Positions 1 through 11,220 of a stretch of 37,304 nt of DNA are shown one piece after another. The translations under genes and the position numbers were made by a program. The DNA comes from Amoebophrya sp. AT5.2 (taxonomy: Eukaryota > Sar > Dinophyceae > Syndiniales > Amoebophryaceae). The DNA lies in contig RXOD01003920.1 in assembly GCA_005223375.1 (NCBI GenBank), forward strand, positions 1 to 37,304. The letters are read 5' to 3'. Numbering within the stretch: position 1 is the first letter of the stretch; every line of letters begins with the position of its first letter. The notes below the pieces were generated by a model. That model searched no databases. It had not been told where the DNA came from and saw only the letters and a list, made by a program, of their open reading frames with translations.

Positions 1-30
1 CAGGCTCATAGAGGATCCTCTCCCCAAGAG

Positions 31-3000
31 ATGATGACCGAGGCGACAGCAACAGCGGCGCGCCTCGCCGAGATCGAGGGCGGCAACGTCGAAGTGTATC
101 TGAACGTGTCTTCCAACCCTGCAAGGCCGAGAGTTCCGGCGTCAGCGCTTGGTGATCGCCTTGCAAACATCGCGGGCATCGTCGACGAGCTTTTTCAAGT
201 GTGGGAGACGAGAACCGATGCGGTGGATCAGCCACCCGACTCTACTGGGGCGCTAGAAGTTGGGGACGACTCAATACCGCACGAGCACGACGAGGACCAT
301 GTGGGGCGCTCACGAAAGGCAGCGACAGAGGGTGATGCTCCTGCCGAAGGCGTCGAAATTACCGCAGGCGAGGATGGTGAGGAAGGCGAAGATGTTGCCG
401 GTCCTCCTGCGGTTCCACAAAGGCCGCGGACGATTGCGGACTACCAGCTACCAGCCCGCGACTTTACCGGGCGGCTGCTGCGCACGACAGATATGCCCCG
501 TTACTCGTTTCCGGCGGACGCCGAAATGCAAAATGACCTTCGTGGCCCGTCCCGGGCGCTTGGGTTTGGGAGCAGCAGCACGTCGAACACGCTGGGCATG
601 AGCTCGATCGAGCCGCCGCGGAGCAACGCGGAGCAAAATTCCTTCTTTTGGCAGTTCGGTGGTGGATACGATCCCCGGTTTGCGACCTCGCAAATTGGCG
701 CTGCTTCCGGGGGCGCATTGTTGCGGGGACCTCGTAGCGCGAGCACAGCTTCGGTGCAACACCTTTTAGCACCCGGAATGCTGCAGTGGACACCGATGGA
801 GGCATTGGCCCGGCTTTCCGGCGGATCTGCACTCGGCTCGGCGCCCCAGCGAAACACACATCCGGAACCGCTGCGTCTTGCGCCGGCGCAGCGGCTTGGA
901 ATCGATCCGCTAGAGCAAGGCGCGTTTGCGCAACCGCAACCCGAGACTAGCGTGGTCGCGTACGCCCCAGTTGTAGTAGCAGAACCGGAGGCCGCTGCCA
1001 GTGCCAGCACGGGAACAGTGCGGCGAGATAATTGGCGTACAGAAGAACCAGGTGTGCGGGATGATGAATATGCGAGAGTCCGTGAATACCCGCAGCAGAA
1101 GAGCTTGGTGGCACAAGCCGAGGCGCCGCCACTTTTGGAAGTAGTTGCGCATAATTTGCCGACAGGTGACGTTGCTTCGGAAGAGCTTTATTCGGACGTC
1201 CCACATTCGGTGCCACATTCGCTTGTTCATTCGGACGTCCCACACGAGGGCGCGAGCGACCTTGACGTTGATATTGATGGCGCACCAGCTAAGAACAACA
1301 AGCGCAAAACGCAGCCACGACGCGGAAGCAAAACCCAACCTCCGCGCCAGAAGAGTCCCCAAGGTGCCGCATTGAGCACACGTGGTTTATTCCGGCAGCA
1401 ATCGCGCTGGCTGCGTATCCCTCTGCGGGTGGAGGAACAGGCGTCGAGTTCGCCGAAGCTGCAGGACCAGAGACCCACAAGCAGAAGCACACCGAGCAGA
1501 CGGCGGCGGGACACTGGCGAAAACAGTCCAGTCGCGTCAATCGACAGCCTCTCGCGCTCTAACGCGACGGTGAAGAAAAAAAAGAGTCGGTCGCCGACGT
1601 CGGGGGCGCGAAGTCTAATCAATGACAGTCACCGGCGCATTCCCGGGAGCGAGGTGTCACATCGTATGCATCGGCTGCTTTCGCAGGCGAGCATGGGTCC
1701 CGACGTTGGCGTTATAAACGAAGGGACGGCATCAAAAGCAAAACCCACGCCGCATTCCGGATCATCTGAAGGAGCGCTGAATCGCGCAACTGGGCAAGGG
1801 GTATCCGCATTGTACGGCAGCGAGATTGTGCAGCCAACCCTCAGAAGAGAGACAGGGCAGGGCGTTTCAGCGCTTTATCCTTCAGCGGGAGGGTTCAGAT
1901 CCACTGACACGGCGGAACAGGGACAACACGGAAACGCCGCACCAGAGCAGCCGGAGCAAGACACCGAGGAATCCCATCTGGAAGCCGAATTCGCCGATCT
2001 GATGCAACGGTGGGCTCGGTGTTGTGCAGGTTCGCAGCGGCAGGAAGAAGCGGCACCCGGTGCAGACCAGCGGAACATCGATCAAGAGGTGCGCGACCTT
2101 TGTCGCCGGTCTGATGAAAACCACAGATACTTCGTTGACATGCTCCGGCGGAAAGAGCAGAGCACTGCAGAACTGAATGGACGCGTCGCAAAACTCGACG
2201 GCCGTTTGCAGGAGCTACGAAAGGCGATTTCCGCGTTGGCCGTTGCGGCACCAGGGGTGACTGCTGCGACAGGTGTCACAAATCCGTACGAGCAGCTCGA
2301 ACGCGCGAATGACTTGCTAAAACTCGCAGTAGAGAGCCAGGATCAATTGCGGGCACAAGTTGGCGGATTAAGTCGTGGAATGGAGCCGTCTCGCAGTGAA
2401 GTCAGTTTTAGCGCGGCCGTCCCGGCGGACGCGCTTGGTCCGGAGGACGGTGGGGCTGCAGGTACCTAGAGAAGAATCTTGTGCACCGAAACCTTCACGC
2501 GCCTACCTTCGAGAGCCATCCACCTCACAGAATACATCCGCTTTCAGAATCATGTTCAAAACCGCGATTTTATCCAGGACTTCCGCAGCGGGGATTCCAG
2601 AAGACTGGGCGCGGCACGTCCGCACTGGCAGCGAAGCGGCGGAGCCTTTCCCCCATCGTCCTCCAGGTTCCAGTGATGTCGCCTGTGTTCGCAGGATCTG
2701 CTTCGCCGAGAAGGTCTAGTCCATCTGTGGCCGCGAGCTTACCGTTCCTGCAGAATCAACAGCAGTGGCGTGGGAAAGAGCCCGGAGCCGTTATCGAAGT
2801 CGAACACGACGACCTTCCGAAGTATTCTTTCACGAACTGGAATGAACGGGGTACTAGGGTGAGCAATCTCGACGCCCGGTACCTTAATTTCAACCCGCCG
2901 AACCAGAACGCCGCAGCGCCGCTCCACACCGTGGTCAGTATTCCCGCGTCAGAAGTAGTTGTGCAGTCCGCGGCGGGCCCTCCTGGTGAGCAGGAAACGG

Positions 3001-3137
3001 CCGCGGAATCCGGCGGGCACGACAAATTTGTGCTGCGGCCACAGCTGTCACTTCTGTCGCAGGTCCGCGGACAAGGTTCAGGCGGAGCGCGATCGCTGTC
3101 TGCGTTCGGATACAGCTTTGCGCCCGGTGGAAAGTAA
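31..3137 (+). CDS. Unrecognised large low-complexity protein with C-terminal coiled coil, two exons, possibly 5'-partial
   Basis: I do not recognise this protein. The model is exon 1 31-2461 and exon 2 2695-3137, about 957 aa. The donor is GCAG|GTACCT and the acceptor TTCGCAG|GATCTG; phase 1 joins exactly (G|GA), and without splicing exon 1 stops six bases after the donor. Most of the protein is disordered: an acidic stretch near residues 75-125, Ser/Arg/Lys-rich stretches near 420-560, and Pro-rich segments. Residues about 690-780 are charged and heptad-like, probably coiled coil. Internal repeats include GQGVSALY twice (near 590 and 614) and a His/Pro/Val repeat (SDVPH twice near 390-405). 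The reading frame is open from base 1 of the window, so the ATG-ATG at 31 may not be the true start and this could be an internal exon. A separate short gene at 2695-3137 is the alternative, but it has no ATG of its own after the acceptor that keeps the conserved-looking part. Confidence 0.6.
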
Positions 3138-3877
3138 CCACAACGCGGAACATTGCTCGCTGCAACCATAGAGACGAACGCTTTAGTCAAAGCGACTCCG
3201 CGTGATCGCGTTCCTAGTTCAATTGGATGGAGTTGGAGCAAGATCATTTCAAGGAACGAAAACAGTGTGATTGTGCAGAATTGAGAGGTCAAAAGACCTT
3301 TCGCAGCAATGGGGCTCGATGGATGATCCGCTCAGTCACGTGCAAGCACAACAAGCGAAAAAGATCCTCGTGAAGACCGGACAAAGATCATCGTGAAGAC
3401 AGATCATGAGTCGGTATGGGATGAAAAATCAAGGTTTAGATCTCCGTGGCCAAGCGATCCGAATAGTCCGTGATAAGTTGTGGTCTTTCCGATCGTGAAC
3501 AATACTGGATCTTGACGGAATTCGTGTGACAGCGTTTCTCAACAAGACACAGGCAAGATTTGCGGACAGGTCGAGAAGAAATGTATGCACGCACTTAGAA
3601 ATGGACTTCATCTACTGAGCGAAGGCGAACTTACTCGTCAGGAACGACATCACAACGAGTCATCTTCTCAGAGAGCATCAATCTGGCTGTGAGAGGACGA
3701 GACAGTGAGACGCACTTCTCGTCTACGAGCTCATTTTCTAGCCTTTGAGCTGCAGAGTCAGAGACAGAGTATCGCTACCGCACCATTCTGGCGCTACTTT
3801 CCCAAAGGAGCGCCGCATTCGTTCTTCATTGAAACAAAAGCCCATTTACTTCTCTTCTGCCGGCAGCATCAAACGAA
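3138..3877. other. Intergenic region, GATC-rich, no gene seen
   Basis: This is a 740-nt stretch between two + strand genes. I see no convincing ORF or RNA gene. It holds ten GATC sites between 3204 and 3511 and a near-exact 17-nt direct repeat (3361-3377 and 3384-3400, one mismatch, 23-nt period). It presumably contains the 3' end of the upstream transcript and the promoter of the downstream gene. Confidence 0.5.
3361..3400. repeat. Short direct repeat, 17 nt x 2
   Basis: The word AAGATCCTCGTGAAGAC at 3361-3377 recurs as AAGATCATCGTGAAGAC at 3384-3400, with one mismatch and a 23-nt period. It lies in the GATC-rich intergenic region. The function is unknown. Confidence 0.6.
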
Positions 3878-5179
3878 ATGCCGCTGGTCGAGTGTGCGGC
3901 CCCCGCGCAGGTTTCCGGGAAGGCCTCATGGCGCGGCGGTGGCCGCGAATCCACGCGGCAGGACTCCAGCCTGCACCGCGTGTGGAACGGCAGGCGCTGG
4001 GTGCACACGCGCGTTTCCACGGTGCAGAACCTCGAGAACCGGGCGCGCGATAAGCAGCGCGTGGAACAGGAGCTCGGGCTGCCCGAGTTTGCGGATGTGG
4101 GGACGATCGTCGGCGGACTGAACAAGGAGCCCATCTGTCTCTGGTTCGCGGATCGCGTTACCGGCGGCTGCGAGGAGCGGTTTTTGCCGGCGCCGGTGCG
4201 CCAGGCCATGGACGAGGCCGAGGAAAAGCGAAGGTCTACTACACCAAGAGCGGAAACACCTCCGTCGGGAAAACAACTACCGGCGACCCCAGAAGCAGAC
4301 GGCGAAGAAAGAGATGCAGCGTTGTCGCTGGAAACAGCAGAAGACGCGACGGGTGACCTGGTGGAAGAAGAGGTGGAGGGACGGCAACAGAGCGTATCGC
4401 CCTGCGGAGCGTCTTCTGGCGCAGCGAGTACCGCCGCGTCCACGCCCGCGAACCTGTTCCAGCGCCAACGCCCCACACTACAACCGCCTCCGAAGGCCCC
4501 GCTCCTCATTGCTCGTGGGTACGAGCGCATCGTGTACGGCGACCACGGCCCGTATGTGGAGCTGGCCGCCAAGCACATCAACTTCGAGGCGTTTCCGTAC
4601 TTTTTCGAGAAACCGCACTACTCGTACTACGACGAGTACTACGCAGAGAACAAGGCGATGCTCTACGCCCAGAAGAAATTTGTGACGAACAAGAAGGCGC
4701 CACCAAAAACAGGCGCGTGGGCGACCGACAACAACCGCCCGGAGGGCTACGCGAACTACGTACCCGGAATGTTTTATTTGTCGGCGAGCGCGGGCGTGCT
4801 GTTTGCGACACGGGGGGAAAGGAGCGACGGAGAGCGTCTCGGGTCTGACGGTGGGAATGGAGCGGTGCCGAGTTTTCAAACGAGCGCGCTGCCGACGCGC
4901 GCTCCCGTGCCGGGGATGAACCCGGCGGCCGAAGCCTTTGTGCCAAACCCGGCAGCCGCGGAATTCGTACCGGGCGCACCTGCTTTTGGTGCATGGAATA
5001 TGATACCGAACGCAGCAGCAGTGGGCGTGGCCGAATTCGGGCCCGAAGCAAGCCTGTGGGCAGCCCCGAAACCGCAGACGCAGCAGCCCGCAGGAGCTCC
5101 GAAAGCGGCCTCCAACCGTCTGAATATTGCGGCAATTAGCCACCGAAGCTTAAAAATAGCCGCTGTTGAGCAGGCATAG
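3878..5179 (+). CDS. Conserved protist protein with YERIVYGDHGPYVEL block and two tandem PAM2-like motifs
   Basis: This is a single-exon 433-aa protein. The first half (residues 1-200) contains a short conserved-looking block (WNGRRWVHTRVS, GTIVGGLNKEPICLWF), then an acidic/Ser-rich linker. Residues about 213-229 read RGYERIVYGDHGPYVEL, followed by a Tyr-rich stretch and NNRPEGYANY. I recall similar blocks in uncharacterised protist proteins but know no named domain. Residues 348-356 (NPAAEAFVP) and 357-365 (NPAAAEFVP) both fit the PAM2 core N-x-x-A-x-x-F-x-P, the peptide bound by the MLLE domain of poly(A)-binding protein. A looser copy ending AEFGP follows. The inferred role is an mRNA-associated protein recruited to poly(A)-binding protein. 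The start is the first in-frame ATG preceding conserved-looking sequence. No signal peptide or membrane segment is visible. Confidence 0.8.
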   Translation: MPLVECAAPAQVSGKASWRGGGRESTRQDSSLHRVWNGRRWVHTRVSTVQNLENRARDKQRVEQELGLPEFADVGTIVGGLNKEPICLWFADRVTGGCEERFLPAPVRQAMDEAEEKRRSTTPRAETPPSGKQLPATPEADGEERDAALSLETAEDATGDLVEEEVEGRQQSVSPCGASSGAASTAASTPANLFQRQRPTLQPPPKAPLLIARGYERIVYGDHGPYVELAAKHINFEAFPYFFEKPHYSYYDEYYAENKAMLYAQKKFVTNKKAPPKTGAWATDNNRPEGYANYVPGMFYLSASAGVLFATRGERSDGERLGSDGGNGAVPSFQTSALPTRAPVPGMNPAAEAFVPNPAAAEFVPGAPAFGAWNMIPNAAAVGVAEFGPEASLWAAPKPQTQQPAGAPKAASNRLNIAAISHRSLKIAAVEQA

Positions 5180-5837
5180 CTGTGACGATTTGTTGAGAGA
5201 GGTGTGCGACAGGCCGGATATCCGGCCAAGGCGAAAAATGAACTTGTACGACGATTTTACTCCGACCAATGTGATTTTTTGAATTGGGGTTGGGACTGCG
5301 CGCCTGATGTTATAGCCGCCAGATCGATGAAGATGAACATGAACAATGAAGAATGGAAATTTACAACGAAAATGAACGCGTCAACGACCATTGAGGGAAA
5401 GAGACATCCTTTGGGCGGTGCTTTGCTGCGCACATTCATGTGTGTTCGGTTGGATCATTTCAGCGAGCGTCAGAAAAGCGTGTCGCGCCGACGTCTGCCC
5501 AGTTTATTCGTGCCTCAAAAAAGATGTTGACCTGTACTGATGTCGGATCTTAGTCGATCAATGACGGATCCACAACCCCATCTGATCTCGAAGTATTCTG
5601 GCTCCGAAAGCGCTTGAATGTCAACATCAGCACGATCATGATCTAAGAAAGGGTCTTGATTTAGATTTCCTCCAGATCATATCTTGAGAATTGAAACTTT
5701 AAAAAAAAATCTGTTCGTCCTCCAACCACAGGTACACTACAGAATCAACCCTGCCCCGGTCGGTAGCGCGAATTTCAGGTGCTTCAGTAAATTTTTGACT
5801 ACTTACTTACGTTGAAGTACTCCCGCAAAAATCCAGC
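5180..5837. other. Intergenic region, GATC-rich
   Basis: This is a 658-nt stretch. A 108-codon frame at 5204-5530 begins with GTG rather than ATG and has no recognisable content, so I do not call it. Seven GATC sites lie between 5546 and 5678, including the perfect 10-bp palindrome GATCATGATC at 5634-5643. An A-run follows near 5700. Confidence 0.5.
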
Positions 5838-7571
5838 ATGGCGACAGAGACCAGCGACACAAACGAGCGCGCCACTGATCGCGGCGCGAGCTTTACTGTC
5901 GCCGACGTGGAGGCAGTGCTCTTTCCGGATCTTCGCGACCAGCACTCTGCAGCACTCCTAGCTTCAGTAGACGTCGAAGTCAACGTCGCGTGCTCTGCCG
6001 ACATGAGAAGAACAGTTCGGCTCCACCTTACGACAGCTGACATCGACATGCGGCTTCCGGGTCACCAGCGCAAGGGCGGAAAAGGAAAGGGGAGCGGAAA
6101 GGGGAAAAAAGGCGCAACAAGCGCGACTGGCGCCGAGGGGACGACCGGCGAGAGTGCAACAACTGCGCCGCCGGCACCACCCGCCGGAGTGCTACCGAAG
6201 GACTGGAAGAGGCGGCACTACTTTTGGTTTCGGTTCGACGAAGGCATCCGTATGGATCTGGAGGGCTTTCACGAGGTCACCCCGGAATCCGTGTCCGCCT
6301 ACATGGCGTGGCGTCTGCGCAAATGCAGAAAAGTCGTCGACGGAACCGCGGGATGTGGAGGGAACCTCGTGCAACTTGCGGCAGCGCAATGTCTGAAAAC
6401 AGGCCGTATGAACTACGGTCCTGCAACTGGTCCAGAAGCAAGCGCGCCGCAGCAAGACGTAAGAGCCTTCCGGAAGGAAACGCCAGGCAAGCTTGTGATA
6501 CTCGGTGTGGATGTAATCCCGGAGCGGTTGAAGGACTGCGAGCACAACTTGCGTGTGTACGGATTTCAGGGACCGATCCGGTCGCGAGGGATCGCAAATA
6601 ACGCGTTTGGGCCGAACTCACTTCCGGATCAGCTGGAGACGGTGGCGAGAAACCACCGAAGGCGGGGCCGCAAGGGGGCGGAAGTGATGCTATGTCCAGG
6701 CAAACTCGAAGACGTGGCGCAGAGCCTTCTGGAGGCGCGGGTGCGGGAGCAATTGACAGGAGCACCAGAGCGACAAATTCCAACCCGGTTGGCAGGATGG
6801 GAAGAATTATCAAGAGTGGCTGGTAACCGTAAACGAAAGTCGAAGCAGGACGAGGCTACCGGAGACGAGGACGGTGATTCTTCGGACTCGGGCGCGGGTT
6901 TCGATGAGAGCAACGAAGGAGAGAACGAGCCCGCGGTAGTAGAAGCAACGCCTCCACAGCACGACCCGCTTTCATTCGACGCGGTGGTGCTATCGCCGCC
7001 CTGGGGCGGCAGCAATCATCTGGATTTGCCCGTTTTCAACTTCAGTAGCATACCGCTCGACATGTGCGATGCCCGGCTACTCTTCGCAAGCGCCTGCGCT
7101 CTCGCCCGGAACGTGATACTGTACCTGCCGAGGCACCAGGACCTGCGGGAGCTTTGCGAGCTGGGGAGCGACTTTGGTTTCGACGAAATTGAGGTCGAGA
7201 GTATCTGCTTCGCGAAGCCGCATCGCCACCGAAAACTTCTTTGCGTGTACTACGGGAAAAGACTCGTCGTGCAAAGAGAAGAGGAGGTACTTGTCGAAGA
7301 TCCTCGCGACGACAGATCTGCAGGTGGTGCAGACCATGCGGCCGAAAGCTGCGGCGACGGCGGTGCTGCCGCTTCGAGAGGACGCAACCATGAGGACGAG
7401 AAAAAAAGCGTAGATTTACCCACAACCCTGCGACACATGAACTTCACTTACTACCCTCACGGAACGAGCCGTATGGAAACGGCTGGCTGTGAGGTGGGAG
7501 TCAACAATGAATTTGCAGAAGGAATGACCGCTCTACTACAGCATCGTGGCGTACCGTTGGCTGGTTCGTGA
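5838..7571 (+). CDS. TGS1: TGS1-like cap trimethylguanosine synthase
   Basis: This is probably the SAM-dependent enzyme that adds two N2-methyl groups to m7G caps of snRNA and snoRNA, and of spliced-leader RNA where present. It is a single exon of 577 aa. An N-terminal extension with a Gly/Lys-rich basic stretch (about 77-95) precedes the catalytic domain. There, RRHYFWFRFDEGIRMDLEGF (about 125-145) resembles the TGS1 substrate-side segment, VVDGTAGCGGN (166-176) is the SAM-binding motif I, VILGVDVIPERL (about 215-226) is motif II, and SPPWGG (386-391) is the signature catalytic loop whose Trp stacks the cap guanine. NVILYLPRHQDL follows, as in the family. An acidic/Ser insert of about 50 residues (about 330-375) interrupts the fold before the SPPWGG motif, and a C-terminal tail runs past the usual end. 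All key motifs are intact, so activity is expected. Confidence 0.9.
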   Translation: MATETSDTNERATDRGASFTVADVEAVLFPDLRDQHSAALLASVDVEVNVACSADMRRTVRLHLTTADIDMRLPGHQRKGGKGKGSGKGKKGATSATGAEGTTGESATTAPPAPPAGVLPKDWKRRHYFWFRFDEGIRMDLEGFHEVTPESVSAYMAWRLRKCRKVVDGTAGCGGNLVQLAAAQCLKTGRMNYGPATGPEASAPQQDVRAFRKETPGKLVILGVDVIPERLKDCEHNLRVYGFQGPIRSRGIANNAFGPNSLPDQLETVARNHRRRGRKGAEVMLCPGKLEDVAQSLLEARVREQLTGAPERQIPTRLAGWEELSRVAGNRKRKSKQDEATGDEDGDSSDSGAGFDESNEGENEPAVVEATPPQHDPLSFDAVVLSPPWGGSNHLDLPVFNFSSIPLDMCDARLLFASACALARNVILYLPRHQDLRELCELGSDFGFDEIEVESICFAKPHRHRKLLCVYYGKRLVVQREEEVLVEDPRDDRSAGGADHAAESCGDGGAAASRGRNHEDEKKSVDLPTTLRHMNFTYYPHGTSRMETAGCEVGVNNEFAEGMTALLQHRGVPLAGS

Positions 7572-8300
7572 GTGACGGCACAACAGCGACGACACTTTTA
7601 TCTTTTGTGAGCATCAGTTTTCAGGCACGAAACAAGAAACAGCATACTCCCATTTTGATGTCTCCTCGAACCCTTGAGGTGCTGTTCGGCGCTTCCTTGC
7701 AATATGAAAAAATCGTCGGTGGAACTATGAGAATGGTCAAGCTGACAAGTCAGTAGGGCGGGGTGTGGACGACATTTGTAAGCTGCGTGTTTAGCCAATT
7801 TTGCAAGAAAGTGGCTACGAGTAATCGCTGGGTAAATCATAATGCTAATGCTGAACAAGAATAATAAGCGTCGGTTTTTTAGTCTACTCATCTCCGTCGT
7901 GAACATTGAATGCCGTGACGTGAAAGCCCTGGCCTTGGGCATTGCGGTAGTGTAAGTGTTTCAGTTGACAACCCGATAAATAAAGACGTCTTGATGCGAT
8001 CTCTTTGGTTTACACAGACCAACGATGAGGTCAGGCTCGAAGCTTCTAGTTGTTCTTTTTCTTCGCGATTGCTTCTCGAGGGATTTCAAGCAAGTACACT
8101 TCAGTTGTAGGTGCTACCCAGAAAAGCCAAAAGTAGTGGCTATATCAATCTCGACGCTGGCCAAACAAAGCAAACTTAGTACCGAAAAATCGGTTGTCAG
8201 TTTCACTTGCATAGAGAGTGCGACGCAAATATCTTCCGGAGTAGTATTTCGGTAACTGCGTCTGGGGGCGTGCTGTTCGCTCGAATAAATATCAACCAAG
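7572..8300. other. Intergenic region, one small ATG-started frame of doubtful reality
   Basis: This is a 729-nt stretch. The only ATG-started frame of note is 8025-8255 (76 aa, no recognisable features), which lies just upstream of the transporter and could be an upstream ORF or chance. No RNA gene or repeat was found. Confidence 0.4.
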
Positions 8301-10591
8301 ATGAGCAGCGGCCGCTCCACCTCAGCTGCAGCGGCCGCCAGTCCGGTCTTCATTTCCGACCGCGAGGTTAATCTCACCATCGGCCGCAACAACATTATTC
8401 GCACGCTGTGGTGCAACATCTTCCTCGTCATCGGGTCCACCATTACTTTCGGTCCCATCTTCGACAAGTACGTTCTCACCCTCTCGAACCGTAACTGGGT
8501 CGTCGGCGTCGTCGAGTCTGCGTCCGGAATCACGTCGCTCCTCGTGTTCGTGCCCGTCGCGTACGTAGTCGACAAGAACGTGAGGGACCGTGCGAAGCTT
8601 GTGAATCATGCCGGACAGCTGCTCTGGATCGGGATCGCGGTTTTGGTGGCGGCGATTTTAGCGGACACGTTCTGGTTGCTGTTTCCGGCGTTATGTCTGA
8701 ACGGAATTTTTTACGAACTTTTCTCGTCCGCGACGGAAGCACTGTTCGCAGACAGCGCGGGCGTGACGGGCGACCGAGCCGGCTGGTACGTGAAGAAGCA
8801 AATCTACATCACAGTGGCGGCAGCCTGTGGGCCCCTGATCACTCTGATCATGGCGCTCGCGGACGGCGAAAAAGAAGAAGGAGCAGGAGTTGTCGGGAAC
8901 CATTTGTCCGCCCCGGGAGCGCGACCATATGTTTTTTTCGGTGGGATGAACGTTTACCGAGGCGGTCTTTTGCGGAGCACATTCTTGCCTTTGGGTCTGC
9001 TTGGAGGGAGCAGTTGGATGCAGGGGCTCGCGCCAGGTTCGAGTAGTGATGCCGCAAGTGTCCGGATGTTGGCCGCAGACTGGCGGCAGCCAGAAGAGGT
9101 CCCCAGCACAGCGCGAGCGGGATACACCCAGACCGCAACAGCTTCGGAAGCGTCATCAATCTTGGCCAAAATGCAAACCGAAACACGACGGGACGCGGCA
9201 GCGGCCGGAGGTGCAGCTGGGCCCAGCAAGACCGATGCGTCAGCTGCTGGTGTCGAAACAGAAGGCTCCTCCTCGTGGTCACCAACGCCACAGCTTCCGG
9301 TGAAGTGGTCGGAATACCAAAGTCGCACATCAAGTGCTGAGCACGAAAACGACGTTTCCGATTCATCTTTCTCCGCCGAGGAAGAATCTTCTGGCCGCTG
9401 GTCGCTCGCCTTCATGCACTTCGTGCTGCTCGGCGGCGTCGTCGTCTTCCTCCCCATGTTCTGCTTCCTGTACGGGTACCGCGACCTGATTCAGGAGCAG
9501 GACGAGGATGGTGAGGCGAAGGAATCGAAGGACGAGGTGCTGCTGAAAAATCTCACCCGCGGACAGAAAGCGATCCCGTACCTGTGCGCCGGCTCGGACT
9601 TCATCGTGAGCATCGGGGCGGGCATGACGGTGAAGTTCTTCAACCTGTTTTTCATCGAGGACTACGGGTTCACCCCGCTGCAGATTAGTCTGCTGCAAAT
9701 GGCCTACCCGCTTACCATTGCGGTGTTCACGCTGTTACTTGGGCGCATTGCGAAGGTCTGCGGCAGGGCGCAGACGAGCGCAGGTAGACTTTTCGATAAA
9801 GAAAAAGTTCGTCTTCGTTGATCATGATGTCGTTCCTTGTTAAATGCGGACGAAAGCCTGAAATTGACTGTGAAGTGGGTGGGTGATTTTAAGCAAGACA
9901 ACCCCGCATCCACTTCCACTCGCAAAAACAAACCGGCACAGTTTCCTTCACCCTGAACGCCCTCTGCATGCTCGCGATGGCGCACTTGCAAGACGTCCGA
10001 CTCCTGTTGGCGATTTTCCTCATCCGCGGCGGCATGGCGAACGGCGTTGCGCCGTTGGATAAAAGCATCGTGATGGACTACACGCCGTCGAGTCAACGGG
10101 GGACGTGGAACGCAGTCGAATCCTTCATGAGCATAACGTGGAGCGGATCAGCATTTCTCGGTGGCTACATCGCAGACGTGAGCGACTACAGGTACTGAGA
10201 AAATCCTTTGACCAGAACCAAACCACTGCCCTTGTAATAGCGATTGCTGCCACCTGGTGGAGCCAACAACTTTTGACACAATGCGAAAGCCACCAACTTG
10301 CGACATCGCCCACACAGGGAGACGTTCCGCTACACGGGTTTGATCTACCTCGTTGGCACTCTGATCTACTTTCCGCTCGTCTTCCTCGTGCCACGCAAGG
10401 CAGCAGCCGCTGCTAGCGAAGCTGAAACCCCCACGGCGCGGGAAGTCGACGCGCCGTTCGACGAAGGCTCGTCATCCGCGAATCCTGGGCGCGAGATGAC
10501 CGACCCAACAGAGGGCGCTGGTGCGAGAACAGAGCCGCTACTTGTCGTGCAGGGGCGGTCGGTTGCCATTCAGGGAAGTAGTGGCCCGTGA
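8301..10591 (+). CDS. Major facilitator superfamily transporter, three exons
   Basis: The exon model is 8301-9783, 9942-10191 and 10318-10591, giving 668 aa. Donors are GCAG|GTAGAC and ACAG|GTACTG; acceptors are GGCACAG|TTTCC and CACACAG|GGAGAC. Phases match at both junctions (1 and 2), and without splicing exons 1 and 2 terminate shortly after the donors. The N-terminal half has repeated hydrophobic segments (NIFLVIGSTITFGPIF, LLWIGIAVLVAAILADTF, ITVAAACGPLITLIMALA). A long hydrophilic low-complexity loop lies at about 240-355, then another set of membrane segments (FVLLGGVVVFLPMFCFLYGY, ISLLQMAYPLTIAVFTLLLG, TGLIYLVGTLIYFPLVFLV). The exon 2 block GGMANGVAPLDKSIVMDYTP with RGTWNAVES resembles the C-domain of MFS proteins. 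The substrate cannot be inferred. The cytoplasmic tail is acidic and disordered. Confidence 0.85.
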
Positions 10592-11220
10592 GCATTGGTG
10601 AAACCGCGCAGTTCTTTTCCCCACTCATTTGACGTCGTAGGGCCGCGTGCTCGCAGATGGCGCGTTACTAACTTGACTTTTTGTGCTTCGCGCGCAGAGG
10701 GAACACACAGAAACACACACACATGTTATTTTATCATGCATGCGCCAAGCATCAGGCTGGACAGCAGTAGAACGAAGCCACGCGAAGCCTTCGGCACCGT
10801 GGCGTGAGTGGTTACCGTCAGCGGACATATAACGTTTTTCGGGTGTGCAGCTGCAGATGATCACCGGACTGCATCGCCCGATGTCACCCGCTCCATCGAG
10901 GCCGGTTTTCTCAATGAATTGTCGCCTTGTGAAGCACAAGACAGAGAGCTCTTGCTGTTCTGGTTTCTTTCGAAAGATCTAAATAAAACGCAGCAGGACC
11001 ACCAGGATCACAGTTGTTCAACAACAATCGGTATCGCACGACCGAAATCCGAAGAACGTGGCTCAGTTCATCTCTTGTTTCAATGGTATGTGTGCTAGAC
11101 GCAAAGCATTGATTCGTGAATGGATTTGGTTTTTTTAGATTTGGATTGCCAACATCTACACCAGAGACCTGAGTGACTGGCTGTCTATTGATTCATCAAA
11201 GGCACCAATTTATTCCACGA
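10592..11220. other. Intergenic region, nothing identified
   Basis: This 629-nt stretch separates the transporter from the DNA methyltransferase. Short frames here either lack ATG starts or show no protein-like features. A short CA-rich tract (ACACACACAC near 10714) is the only simple repeat. Confidence 0.45.

Noticed and set aside
3826..4581. Minus-strand 251-codon frame opposite the PAM2-motif gene.
   Set aside because: Ser/Arg-rich shadow without recognisable features; the + strand product has conserved blocks.
5204..5530. 108-codon frame downstream of the PAM2-motif gene.
   Set aside because: It starts with GTG, has no ATG near the start and no protein-like features; more likely 3' untranslated sequence.
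11173..11220. Upstream extension of the DNA methyltransferase by 16 codons.
   Set aside because: The extension begins at GTG, not ATG; the ATG at 11221 is the first usable eukaryotic start and precedes motif I by a normal distance.
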